DNA of 64,000 bases from NCBI GenBank assembly GCA_044507625.1, contig JBIQJE010000003.1, positions 1-64,000 on the forward strand, given 5' to 3'. The position numbers were made by a program, and so were the translations under genes. Shown one piece after another: positions 1 to 7,856 of the stretch. The DNA comes from Hyphomicrobium_A sp044507625. GTDB lineage: Bacteria > Pseudomonadota > Alphaproteobacteria > Rhizobiales > Hyphomicrobiaceae. The notes under the pieces are model-generated. The model was given only the letters and a program-made list of their open reading frames with translations. It was not told the DNA's origin and made no database searches. Numbering within the stretch: the first letter of the stretch is position 1; every line of letters starts with the position of its first letter.

Positions 1-604
1 CGCTCCCCGTCCGCACCAGCAGCCAGGAGAAATATAGGCCGATCGTGAGCACTTCAATGAGGCCGAACACCGAGTAGCCGAAGTGCAGCATCGTCCATAA
101 AACTGCCGTGAGGACGCCGGTGCCGGCGAGCCCGAGCCTGGACTTCGCCAGCCCGGAGAAGAGGAACCCGCGGAACAAAAGCTCCTCCGACAGCGGCGCG
201 CCGATTGCGATGGCAGCCAGCGCCAGCATCGCCGTCTCGCCCTGCAGCAGCTCCTTGAAGACCCGCAGATCCCCGACCACCACCTCCGGTGCGAGCCACA
301 GCAGCAGCGCTGTCCACAGGCCCGTGAGCACGAACATCGGGATGAGCGCCAGCCCCATAACTTTCCACCCGCCCCGCGGCGGGCGCAGCGCTAGCGTTTC
401 GGCGCGGTTGGAGCGGAAGAATCCTGCCGCGATAACGGTCAGCAGGACAAGGCTGACTTGCAGCGCCACGAGCCAGACGGTGACCATGTTCGCCTGTGCG
501 GAAACGCCAACCTCGGGCCCTACACTGACGAGCGCGGCGACGCCCGATGAAGCCAAAAGCGCAATGATGGCGGCACCGGCAAAAATGGCCGCGCCCGCCG
601 GCAA
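1..604 (-). CDS. CPBP family intramembrane metalloprotease (partial, C-terminus beyond window)
   Basis: Read on the minus strand this frame is open to the left edge, so the C-terminus is missing. About 200 residues are visible. They contain several hydrophobic helices and, near positions 160-199, the CPBP (Abi/CAAX protease-like) motif APLSEELLFRGFL, with the paired glutamates that ligate metal or activate water. The second family motif follows as LHFGYSVFGL. The family comprises multi-pass membrane proteases related to eukaryotic Rce1; bacterial substrates are mostly unknown. The start is uncertain: the frame opens at 724 after a stop, the first initiator-like codon is a TTG at 604, and the first ATG (487) would cut off the first membrane helix. 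I use 604. The family call is secure; the start is not. Confidence 0.8.
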   Translation of the reverse strand, partial: MPAGAAIFAGAAIIALLASSGVAALVSVGPEVGVSAQANMVTVWLVALQVSLVLLTVIAAGFFRSNRAETLALRPPRGGWKVMGLALIPMFVLTGLWTALLLWLAPEVVVGDLRVFKELLQGETAMLALAAIAIGAPLSEELLFRGFLFSGLAKSRLGLAGTGVLTAVLWTMLHFGYSVFGLIEVLTIGLYFSWLLVRTGS

Positions 605-900
605 TACCGCCCACGCCGGCCAGCCCGTCTGCGGAACGTACGCCGGCCCCGTCGACCGTGCGTCGAAATCATGCGATGGAACTGACAGCTTACGCTCCCA
701 CCCCTGCCGGCACGCGCCGGGCTGCTATCCCTCGCCCTGCCTATACCACGGCGGCGCAATGCGCATAGGGAGGCATATTCTGCCGGATGCGTCGAATGCG
801 ATCGGCGCCACAGCCCGCGGGGGCTTCCAAGCGCACCGTGTCACGGCATGACTGCACATGTCGCGGGTGAGGCAGGCTTTTTTTCTCGTGCATCTGCCTC
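605..900. other. Intergenic region between the CPBP gene and ssrA
   Basis: I see no credible coding frame here. The stretch holds the upstream region of the leftward CPBP gene and, at its right end, the approach to the tmRNA promoter. Short reading frames in it are arginine- and serine-rich and look like chance openings in high-GC DNA. Confidence 0.5.
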
Positions 901-906
901 TATATT
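901..906 (+). promoter_or_regulatory. Putative -10 element of the ssrA promoter
   Basis: TATATT lies 6-7 bases upstream of the first stem of the tmRNA acceptor piece (about 913). It sits in an unusually AT-rich patch that includes a run of seven T at 878-884. No good -35 match is visible at 17 bp. The position fits transcription starting at about 912. Inference from position and consensus only. Confidence 0.45.
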
Positions 907-911
907 CGGAT

Positions 912-1300
912 TGCCGGATTCGTCCGGCTATGGCGATAAACGCGGCCGTAATAAGCCGATCGGACCCGGGGGCAGTACCCGGCGCCTCCACCAAATGCCG
1001 CCGCCCGATGCATATCCGCAAGGGCAGGCACGTAGGATCGAGCTGCGGCAAGCGCCGCGGCGGCATCTGATGGGGGCGAACTAGGATCGACGAAGGTGTA
1101 AAGGGCTTAGCTTTTGCTCGGCATGGTTCCGCCGTCATCGGGCCATTCAGAATAGTTGCCAATGACAACTATGCTGAGGCTGCTCTCGCTGCGTAATGCA
1201 GTGCGACTAGCCTGAACTTGAAGCCCTTACCCTTAGCCGGGTAAGGCGCGGTCCGGAGGGCACCGGGCAACAGAAGCCCTCCACTTACACCCGGTCCGAC
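912..1300 (+). ncRNA. ssrA: tmRNA, alphaproteobacterial circularly permuted two-piece form
   Basis: tmRNA with SmpB rescues stalled ribosomes and appends a degradation tag. The permuted order is visible. First comes the acceptor piece: a T-arm-like hairpin at 966-982 (CCGGG, loop GGCAGTA, CCCGG), then CGCCTCC at 983-989 and ACCA at 990-993. An intervening segment (about 994-1071) would be removed. The coding piece then starts with GGGGGCG at 1072-1078, which pairs fully with 983-989 including the G3-U70 wobble that specifies alanine charging, followed by GGATCGACGAAGG. The tag frame starts at GCC 1158 after AATAGTT and reads ANDNYAEAALAA, with the stop TAA at 1194-1196. Downstream is a clear H-type pseudoknot: 1255-1261 with 1276-1282 and 1262-1267 with 1290-1295. 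The outer ends are approximate. Confidence 0.93.
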
Positions 1301-1345
1301 ACCCAATCGGCCCGGGAAGTGACCGGGGACCAACAAGCGAGACCG

Positions 1346-2050
1346 ATGCCGGCCGAGCCGACGATCGATTATGAGGCCCTAGCCCAGGACGCCATGCGTG
1401 GCGTCGTGCGCACGGTTCTTGCCCAGGCGGCCAAATCCGGTCTGCCCGGCGATCACCATTTCTATATCTCCTTCGATACCGGCGCCTCGGGTGTCGTGCT
1501 GTCCAAGCGTCTCAAGGAAAAATATCCTTCCGAGATGACGATCGTGCTGCAGCACCGCTTCTGGGATCTTCTTGTCTCGGAAACCGGGTTCGAGGTGAAA
1601 CTCACGTTCGATGGCATCCCGGAGCGGCTCGTCGTGCCCTTCACCGCCATCCGCGTCTTCTTCGACCCGAGCGTGCGCTACGGCATGCAGTTCGAAAACC
1701 CCGAAGGCGAGGAGCCCGACGCCAACGAGAGCGTCCAGCGCTCCAACTCCAACGGACGCTCCAATGCCGAGCGCGCCAATGGCGGCGCAGGCGGGGCCGC
1801 GACGCTGCGGTCAACCGCCCCCAAGAAGCCCCGCGTGCCGCGCAAGACGAAGGCGGAAACCGCGGCCGAGTCGCTCGGCCAGCCGGCGGCTGAGCCGTCA
1901 TCCTCCTCGCCCATGTCGGACCGGCCCGAACCTCCCGCGCCCACGCCGCTGCAGCCCGCCGCGGCCAAGGAGGGCGACGAGCAGCCGCTCCCGAGGCAGG
2001 ACAACGGCGGCGCTCAGATCGTCCGGCTCGACGCCTTCCGCAAGAAGTAG
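1346..2050 (+). CDS. sspB: SspB family ClpXP adaptor (stringent starvation protein B, alpha type)
   Basis: SspB binds the N-terminal part of the ssrA tag on rescued proteins and tethers them to ClpX. The N-terminal 130 residues match the alphaproteobacterial SspB fold (IDYEALAQDAMRGVVRTVL, then HHFYISFDTGASGVVLS, LTFDGIPERLVVPFTAI and FFDPSVRYGMQF). The rest is a low-complexity acidic, proline- and alanine-rich linker ending in VRLDAFRKK, where the family carries a ClpX-binding tail. The gene lies immediately downstream of the tmRNA coding piece, so tag source and tag adaptor are neighbours. ATG 1346 is chosen because it fits the short N-terminus of homologues; an in-frame GTG at 1319 would add nine residues. 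With the chosen start the protein is 234 residues. Confidence 0.93.
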   Translation: MPAEPTIDYEALAQDAMRGVVRTVLAQAAKSGLPGDHHFYISFDTGASGVVLSKRLKEKYPSEMTIVLQHRFWDLLVSETGFEVKLTFDGIPERLVVPFTAIRVFFDPSVRYGMQFENPEGEEPDANESVQRSNSNGRSNAERANGGAGGAATLRSTAPKKPRVPRKTKAETAAESLGQPAAEPSSSSPMSDRPEPPAPTPLQPAAAKEGDEQPLPRQDNGGAQIVRLDAFRKK

Positions 2051-2139
2051 CCTCCTTGCCGTTAGAAGCGGCAGCCCCCGTTCCGCACCGCGCGGCGCGG
2101 GGCAAGCACCGTTGCGTGCCGCCCGCGATCGCTGAAATG

Positions 2140-2167
2140 AAATCGGCGGCGCGCAGGCCGCCGATTT
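2140..2167. terminator. Bidirectional hairpin terminator between sspB and the oxidoreductase pair
   Basis: A perfect 11-bp stem (AAATCGGCGGC at 2140-2150 and its complement at 2157-2167) encloses the 6-base loop GCGCAG. It lies between two convergent genes and has A/T at the stem base on both sides, so it can serve sspB (plus) and the IorB-like gene (minus). Confidence 0.75.
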
Positions 2168-2189
2168 CGTCTCTGGATCAGGGCTCGGA

Positions 2190-4382
2190 TCAAGCGGAGC
2201 GCAGCGCCCCCACATCGATCGGCAGCTTGCGCAGCCGCACGCCCGTCGCCGCATGCACGGCGTTGAGCACCGCCGGCATGACGACGGATGTGCCCGGCTC
2301 ACCGATGCCACCGGGTGCTTCGCCGCTCTTCACGATCTCGACCGCGATCTTCGGCGCCTCGTCTATCCGCAGCACGCGATAATTGTCGAAGTTCGACTGC
2401 TCGACGCGGCCATTCTTGAGCGTGATTTCACCCCAGAGCGCCGCCGACAGGCCGAAAATGATGCCGCTCTGGAGCTGGGCTTCGACGGTGTCGGGATTGA
2501 CCACCTGTCCGCAATCGACAGCCGCGCACACGCGGTTGACCCGCACCTCGCCACCATCGTCCACGCTCACCTCCGCCACCTGCGCAAGGTAGGTGCCGAA
2601 CGCATAGAGCAGTGCGATGCCCCGGCCATGCCGCGGCGGCAGCGGCTCGCCCCACCCCGAGAGTGCCGCCGCGCGCTCCAGCACATGATGCGCCCTGGAG
2701 TTCTTGGCCGTCAGCTCCAAGCGGAACTGCAGAGGGTCTTTCTTCGCCGCGAGCGCCAGCTCGTCGATGAAGCTTTCGATGACGAAAGCATTGCGCGTGG
2801 GACCGACGCCGCGCCAGAAGGCGGTCGGGACTCCCTGCGGCTCCTCGCGCACGTAGTCGACGTGGAAGTTGGGGATGTCGTAGGGCAGCTCGATTGCGCC
2901 ATCGACCGCATCCGGATCGACTCCGTTCTTCATCGCCTCGGGGAAGAAGCGCGACATGATCGAGGAGCCGACGATGCGGTGCTTCCAGGCGACGATCTTG
3001 CCGTCGCTATCGAGGCCGGCAGCGATGCGGTCGTAGTAGTACGGCCGATACATATCGTGCTGGATGTCCTCCTCGCGGCTCCAGACGACCTTCACCGGAT
3101 CCTTCGACTGTTTGGCGATGAGCGCCGCCTGCAGGATGAAATCGAACTCCAGCCGCCGGCCGAACCCCCCGCCGAGCAGGTGATTGTGAATGCGCACCTT
3201 GCTCTCGTCGAGGCCCAGCGCCTTCGCGACGACCTTCTGCGCGATGGTGGGTATCTGCGTGCCGACCCAGATGTCGCAGCCGTCCTCGCCGACCTCGACG
3301 GTGCAGTTGATGGGCTCCATCGTCGCGTGGGCGAGAAACGGGTTCTCGTAGACGCTGTCGAGCTTCTGCGCCGCACCCGCGAGCGCCCCTGCCGCATCGC
3401 CCTCACTCTTGGCGACGGCGCCATCGCGCTCGGCGGCCTTGGCGAGGGCCGCCACCACATCGGCGGTCGAGACCGAAGCATTCGGCCCATCGCTGAACTT
3501 TGGCGCGGCGGCCTCGAGACCGCTTCGCGCCGCCCAGTAATGGTCCGCGATCACCGCCACGGCATTGTCGAGCTTCACCACCTGGCGCACGCCCGGCACC
3601 GCGAGTGCGGCAGCCTCATCAACCGACGTCAGCGTGCCGCCGAACACCGGCGCGGCCGAAACCTGCGCGATCTTCATGCCCGGCACCTGCGCGTCGATGC
3701 CGAATTTCGCCGTGCCGTTTACCTTGCCCGCCGCATCGATGCGGCGTACCGGCTTGCCGATGATCTGGAACTGGCTCGGTTCCTTGATCGCCACGTGATC
3801 TGGAACCGACAGCTTCGCCGCATCGTCGACGAGAGCGCCGTAGCCGATCCGCTGGCCGCTCTTGGCGTGGATCACCTGCCCTGCCTCGGTCTTCAGCTCC
3901 GTCGTATCGACGTTCAGCTTCTTAGCCGCAGCTTCGATGAGCATCTGCCGCGCGGCCGCGCCGGCTTCGCGCATGGGTTTATAAAAGCCGCGCACCGATG
4001 TGGATCCGCCGGTGATCTGCGCGCCGCCCACGGCCGCGTTGCCATAGAGCTTGTCGTTGGGTGGGGCGATCCCGTACGCGACCGCCTCCATCGGCACGTC
4101 GAGTTCCTCCGCGACGAGCATCGGCAGCGCCGTGTAAGTGCCCTGTCCCATCTCGATGGACGGCGATATCACCGTAACCTTGCCGTCCCGGTCGATCCTC
4201 AAAAAGCCGTTGGGCGCGAACTCGGCCACCGGCGCACTGCCCGGCTCGGCGTCCGCAGTCTCCACCCATCCGATCATCAGCCCGCCGCCAAAGGCAGCGC
4301 TCGCCTGCAGGAAGCGGCGGCGGCTGAGCCCCGCGGCCTCGCCGCCCTCAGCAAGACCGGCACGCGAAAGAATGTTCTGCAT
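2190..4382 (-). CDS. Molybdenum hydroxylase large subunit, IorB / aldehyde oxidase type (molybdopterin-binding)
   Basis: This is the 730-residue molybdopterin-cytosine-dinucleotide subunit of the xanthine dehydrogenase superfamily, of the isoquinoline 1-oxidoreductase (IorB) type. It begins with a twin-arginine signal, SRRRFLQASAAFGGG, so the holoenzyme is probably exported folded to the periplasm. The molybdopterin motif LLGGGFGRRLEFDF is near residue 400 and the catalytic glutamate motif GGIGEPGTSVVMPA near the C-terminus. It lies 12 bp after the (2Fe-2S) subunit gene, so the two form an operon. No FAD subunit and no cytochrome gene adjoins them; IorAB-type enzymes lack FAD and pass electrons to a cytochrome or other acceptor. 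The substrate (aldehyde or N-heterocycle) cannot be told from sequence. Confidence 0.92.
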   Translation of the reverse strand: MQNILSRAGLAEGGEAAGLSRRRFLQASAAFGGGLMIGWVETADAEPGSAPVAEFAPNGFLRIDRDGKVTVISPSIEMGQGTYTALPMLVAEELDVPMEAVAYGIAPPNDKLYGNAAVGGAQITGGSTSVRGFYKPMREAGAAARQMLIEAAAKKLNVDTTELKTEAGQVIHAKSGQRIGYGALVDDAAKLSVPDHVAIKEPSQFQIIGKPVRRIDAAGKVNGTAKFGIDAQVPGMKIAQVSAAPVFGGTLTSVDEAAALAVPGVRQVVKLDNAVAVIADHYWAARSGLEAAAPKFSDGPNASVSTADVVAALAKAAERDGAVAKSEGDAAGALAGAAQKLDSVYENPFLAHATMEPINCTVEVGEDGCDIWVGTQIPTIAQKVVAKALGLDESKVRIHNHLLGGGFGRRLEFDFILQAALIAKQSKDPVKVVWSREEDIQHDMYRPYYYDRIAAGLDSDGKIVAWKHRIVGSSIMSRFFPEAMKNGVDPDAVDGAIELPYDIPNFHVDYVREEPQGVPTAFWRGVGPTRNAFVIESFIDELALAAKKDPLQFRLELTAKNSRAHHVLERAAALSGWGEPLPPRHGRGIALLYAFGTYLAQVAEVSVDDGGEVRVNRVCAAVDCGQVVNPDTVEAQLQSGIIFGLSAALWGEITLKNGRVEQSNFDNYRVLRIDEAPKIAVEIVKSGEAPGGIGEPGTSVVMPAVLNAVHAATGVRLRKLPIDVGALRSA

Positions 4383-4394
4383 GGTGCGCTCTCC

Positions 4395-4862
4395 TTACTT
4401 GCCGGCGGCGGCGACCTTCGCCGCCTCCTTGATGGCTTCCCGGATGCGCACATAGGTGCCGCAGCGGCAGATATTGCCCGACATGCCCTGGTCGATGTCG
4501 GTATCGGTCGGCTCGGGCGTCGCCTTGATGAGAGCCGCCGCGCTCATGATCTGGCCTGACTGGCAGTACCCGCATTGAACCACGTCGAGGTCCAGCCACG
4601 CCTTCTGCACCGCCTTGCCGGCGGGGGTTTCCGCGATGCCTTCGATGGTGGTGATGGCGCGTCCGGCAGCTTCGGATACCGGCGTGAGACACGCGCGCTG
4701 CGCCTCGCCGTCGATGTGAACCGTACAGGCACCGCATTGTCCGATGCCGCATCCGAATTTCGTTCCGGTCATGCCCAGAAGGTCGCGGATGACCCAAAGA
4801 AGCGGCATGTCGTCGGGCGCTGCGACGGAAACCTTAGCGCCGTTGACTGTGAGATCGATCAT
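4395..4862 (-). CDS. (2Fe-2S)-binding small subunit of molybdenum hydroxylase, IorA type
   Basis: A 155-residue iron-sulfur subunit that carries electrons from the molybdenum centre of its partner encoded 12 bp downstream. The N-terminal plant-type ferredoxin domain has CGIGQCGACTVHIDG plus a further cysteine near residue 61. The C-terminal helical domain holds the second cluster (QCGYCQSGQIM and GNICRCGTY). All eight expected cysteines appear to be present and the length is normal for the family. There is no signal peptide; export would be by hitch-hiking with the Tat-signal-bearing large subunit. The start is the ATG at 4862, directly before the conserved IDLTVNG strand. Confidence 0.93.
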   Translation of the reverse strand: MIDLTVNGAKVSVAAPDDMPLLWVIRDLLGMTGTKFGCGIGQCGACTVHIDGEAQRACLTPVSEAAGRAITTIEGIAETPAGKAVQKAWLDLDVVQCGYCQSGQIMSAAALIKATPEPTDTDIDQGMSGNICRCGTYVRIREAIKEAAKVAAAGK

Positions 4863-5749
4863 AATTGGCTTTCCCTGGAGGCAAGGGTGACGGGGGAAAT
4901 ATAGCGCATGAGAGCCCGCTTACCACCGCTCCCCCCTGTGGGATGCCGGAGCGACGGGTCGCACCGGAACAATTTTAGCGATCCGGCGCACATTCGATCC
5001 GCAGCGGACGCCGCAGCAGAGGAGCGCATGAAACAGCGCCGCGGCCGCTATCGCTGCCAAGTTTGGATGCGCGGCGCGCGCGGGGTGCGCAGCACACCGA
5101 TGCATGCGCGGTTGCTTCCTGCAGCGAAGCGCGCACTGCGCATTGCAATGTCGTAACGCAAACGGGCTTCAGCGGTATGTGCGCGCGACCATCGAAGCAG
5201 CACCGCGATTGCGTCACACACAAATGCAATGGCGTGCATGCAGCAAATCATCGACGGCAAAGAAATTAGACGCTACAACAGCAGCAGCGATCACGAGACG
5301 ATGTATGCCCCAAGCGGCTGAACCACCATTTGCACGTCTACTTTCGTCGGCAAGACGCCGCCGCATCCGTCGGCGTGTTGCCGTGCGCTACCGCACCTCG
5401 GTGCACTACGCGCAATGGCTCCATGCGCTCTGCGCCGTCTCGCTGCCGGAAGCCGTCCACGCGTCTTCCCGTCCATTGCGTCGCCTGCGCCGTCGCCATC
5501 ACCAGGCGCGCCACGCGCGGTGCGGCAGCCGACGGCGGCAGCAGCGGCGCTTCATCTATGCACAGCGCTTAACCGTAAAGGTCATCCGGTCGCACCAGAG
5601 CCGTCGCGGCGAGACCGGTGAGGCGCGCCGGGTGAAACCCGCCAAGACTGTCAGCGTATCCAGCACGCGTACGGCGACATTCGCCCGCCGGCGCCGTCCG
5701 GTGCGGACCATGCGGCCGGGATTTGCAGCCCCGCGGCCACGCCGCCGCT
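4863..5749. other. Gene-poor region upstream of the IorA-like gene
   Basis: No gene can be supported. A plus-strand frame of 215 codons (5104-5751) is extremely rich in Arg, Ala and His and resembles nothing known. A 42-codon frame from an ATG near 5029 does have GAGGAG a few bases upstream but is equally arginine-rich. Composition is uneven, with CA- and GCA-rich patches between 5150 and 5300. The region may hold promoters for the leftward IorA/IorB operon, or decayed sequence. I see no RNA fold or mobile element. Confidence 0.4.
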
Positions 5750-5861
5750 GAGCGCTTCCTTTTCCGATAAGAAGCGCGATGGACAGAGAGCGCTTCCGGA
5801 AAAGTGGGCACCGGTTTTCCGATAAGAAGCGCGATGAAAAGAGAGCGCTTCCGAAAAAGTG
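5750..5861. repeat. Rhizobiales-type intergenic palindromic repeat, two and a half tandem units
   Basis: Three head-to-tail copies start with GAGCGCTTCC: 5750-5787 (38 bp, lacking the central 17 bp), 5788-5842 (complete, 55 bp) and 5843-5861 (truncated after GAAAAAGTG). The complete unit is a nested palindrome: GCGCTTC (5790-5796) pairs with GAAGCGC (5826-5832), and CGGAAAA (5797-5803) with TTTTCCG (5815-5821). The core CGGAAAAGTGGGCACCGG is of a kind I recognise as a recurrent intergenic repeat in Rhizobiales genomes. The function of such repeats is unsettled. Confidence 0.8.
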
Positions 5862-6114
5862 ACACCATGCGGCGATTCAACAAAAGTAGCGCGCTCCAGC
5901 GAGCGCGTACGCAATTAGAGCGCGCAGACTGGCGCGCCGTGAAGCCCCGAATACAGCTTAAAATCAGCAGAAGTTTTGGGGTGCCGATATCTTAACGGCG
6001 CGGGAGCATGGCAGGTCGGCAGGCAGCGGACCTGCCCACTTATTCCTTCCCATTGCAGCGCGCAGGCGCGCACGCTCCGGTCAGCGTTGCACTGTGCCGC
6101 GGGCATTCGCTCTG
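5862..6114. other. Intergenic region downstream of ugd
   Basis: This stretch contains no coding frame I believe. It continues from the palindromic repeats into the 3' flank of the leftward ugd gene. Short GC-rich inverted repeats such as GCGCGC motifs occur, but there is no hairpin followed by a T run that would be a convincing ugd terminator. Confidence 0.4.
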
Positions 6115-7467
6115 TCAGACGGCGCGCAAAGCCGGCCGCGCCGGTGCAAGGTCCCCTTCGTCCGGCTTGCGGCCCACCGCCGAGTAGCGCAGGCCCGCGG
6201 CGTGGGCGAGGTCGGCCGAGAACACATTCCGCAGATCGACGAGCATGTCGCCGCGCATCGAGGCCTTGGCGGCTTCGAGGTTGAGGCCGCGGAACTCGTT
6301 CCATTCCGTCACCGTCACGAGGACATCCGCCCCCGTCGCGGCCTCGAGGGCGTTCTCGCACCATACGACGCCGGGCAGCAGCGGCTCCGCCTGGCGGCGG
6401 CCCTGCGGGTCGACGGCGCGAACGCTCGCCCCGCGCTCCTGCAGCATCGGAACGATGACGAGGCTCGGCGCATCGCGCATGTCGTCGGTGTTCGGCTTGA
6501 AGGTGACGCCCAGGATCGCGATGGTCTTGCCGCGAACCGAGCCGCCGGCAGCCGCCTCGATACGGTGCGCCATGGCGATCTTGCGCTCGTCGTTGACCCG
6601 CTGCACCTGCTCGATGATGGTTACCGGTGTCTTGTTCTCGCGCGCGGTCCTGATCAGCGCCGACACATCCTTCGGGAAGCACGAGCCGCCATAACCGGGC
6701 CCCGGATGCAGGAACTTGTCGCCGATGCGGCGGTCCTTGCCGATGGCGGACGCCACTTCCTGCACACCGGCGCCGACAACCTCGCACAGGTCGGCAATCT
6801 CGTTGATGAAGCTGATCTTGAGGGCCAGGAAGGCATTCGCCGCATACTTCGCCAGCTCCGCCGACTCACGCCCGACGAACATCACCGGCGCACTGCGCAG
6901 GGCGAGCGGCTTATAAAGGCGGCCCATCACCGCCTGCGCGCGCTCATCGTCGACGCCCACGAGCACCCGGTCGGGGTGCATGAAGTCGCCGATGGCCGAG
7001 CCTTCGCGCAAAAATTCCGGATTGGAGCACACCGCGAAATCGCCATCCGGCCGGGCCGCGCGCAGCCGGCACTCGATTTCGCGGCTGGTGCCGACTGGCA
7101 CGGTCGACTTCGTCACGATGACCGTGAAGCCCTCAAGGTGCGGCGCGATCTCCTCGACTGCCGCATAGACGTAGGAAAGGTCGGCGTAGCCGTCGCCGCG
7201 GCGCATCGGCGTGCCGACCGCCAGCAGGATCACATCGGCATTCTTTGCAGCGGGTCCGAGGTCGTCGGTGAATACGAGGCGCCCCGCCTGCATGTTCCGC
7301 TGCAGCAGGTCGTCGAGGCCAGGCTCGTAGATCGGGGATTTGCCGGCGTTCAGCTCCGCAAGACGCTGCGGATCCTTGTCGACGCACGTGACGCTCCAGC
7401 CGAACTCGGAGAAGCAGGCCGCCGACACGAGGCCCACGTAGCCCGCTCCGATCATGCAGATGTTCAT
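6115..7467 (-). CDS. ugd: UDP-glucose 6-dehydrogenase
   Basis: It oxidises UDP-glucose to UDP-glucuronate with two NAD+, supplying precursor for surface polysaccharides in the cytoplasm. The 450-residue protein starts with the Rossmann signature MNICMIGAGYVGLVSAACF. It carries the catalytic-cysteine motif GGSCFPKD in the middle and the C-terminal UDP-binding domain (GVTFKPNTDDMRDAPSLVI). All three domains of the UDP-glucose/GDP-mannose dehydrogenase family are present at normal length. The ATG at 7467 directly precedes the nucleotide-binding strand, which fixes the start. It stands alone; no polysaccharide cluster is seen on either side. Confidence 0.97.
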   Translation of the reverse strand: MNICMIGAGYVGLVSAACFSEFGWSVTCVDKDPQRLAELNAGKSPIYEPGLDDLLQRNMQAGRLVFTDDLGPAAKNADVILLAVGTPMRRGDGYADLSYVYAAVEEIAPHLEGFTVIVTKSTVPVGTSREIECRLRAARPDGDFAVCSNPEFLREGSAIGDFMHPDRVLVGVDDERAQAVMGRLYKPLALRSAPVMFVGRESAELAKYAANAFLALKISFINEIADLCEVVGAGVQEVASAIGKDRRIGDKFLHPGPGYGGSCFPKDVSALIRTARENKTPVTIIEQVQRVNDERKIAMAHRIEAAAGGSVRGKTIAILGVTFKPNTDDMRDAPSLVIVPMLQERGASVRAVDPQGRRQAEPLLPGVVWCENALEAATGADVLVTVTEWNEFRGLNLEAAKASMRGDMLVDLRNVFSADLAHAAGLRYSAVGRKPDEGDLAPARPALRAV

Positions 7468-7856
7468 CGTCGCATCGCGCTGCGCATCCGGCGAGGTACC
7501 GGTGCGGCCTGCGCCTCCCTCTCGCTTGGCCCTTATGGAATGACTCTAGGCCGAAACGGCGCCTGCCGAAACGGGCCAGGAGCCCGGCGGTAAATTCATC
7601 TGACCGCAGCGGCTAACCGGTTCGCGCTCCCGCGTGCGTGCGGCCTGACGTCGCGCAAATGTTGCCAGCGGCTTGCGCGGCAATCTACGCGCCGTAATCC
7701 CGCCGTGTGACCCCATTGTGAACATGCCCTCCCGGGGCGTTCGGCGGACGGCCGAAATAAACTGCTACCGCAACGCTTCCGCGCCTGGCGTGGTGAAATT
7801 GCCGGGCCTGTGATAAGCGGCATACGTCAAATTTACGCGAGATTGGGCACGCCGAA
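7468..7856. other. Divergent intergenic region between ugd and fumC
   Basis: This 389-bp spacer must hold the promoters of both ugd (minus) and fumC (plus). No reading frame in it looks protein-like. I see no palindrome or riboswitch fold that I could name. Confidence 0.45.

Noticed and set aside
2253..4559. 768-codon open frame opposite the IorB-like gene
   Set aside because: It is the antisense shadow of two conserved genes; its product is rich in Arg, His and Asp and resembles no protein.
5104..5751. 215-codon plus-strand open frame in the gene-poor stretch
   Set aside because: Extreme Arg/Ala/His content, no domain, no ribosome site of note and no typical codon pattern; it is the kind of opening expected in high-GC non-coding DNA.
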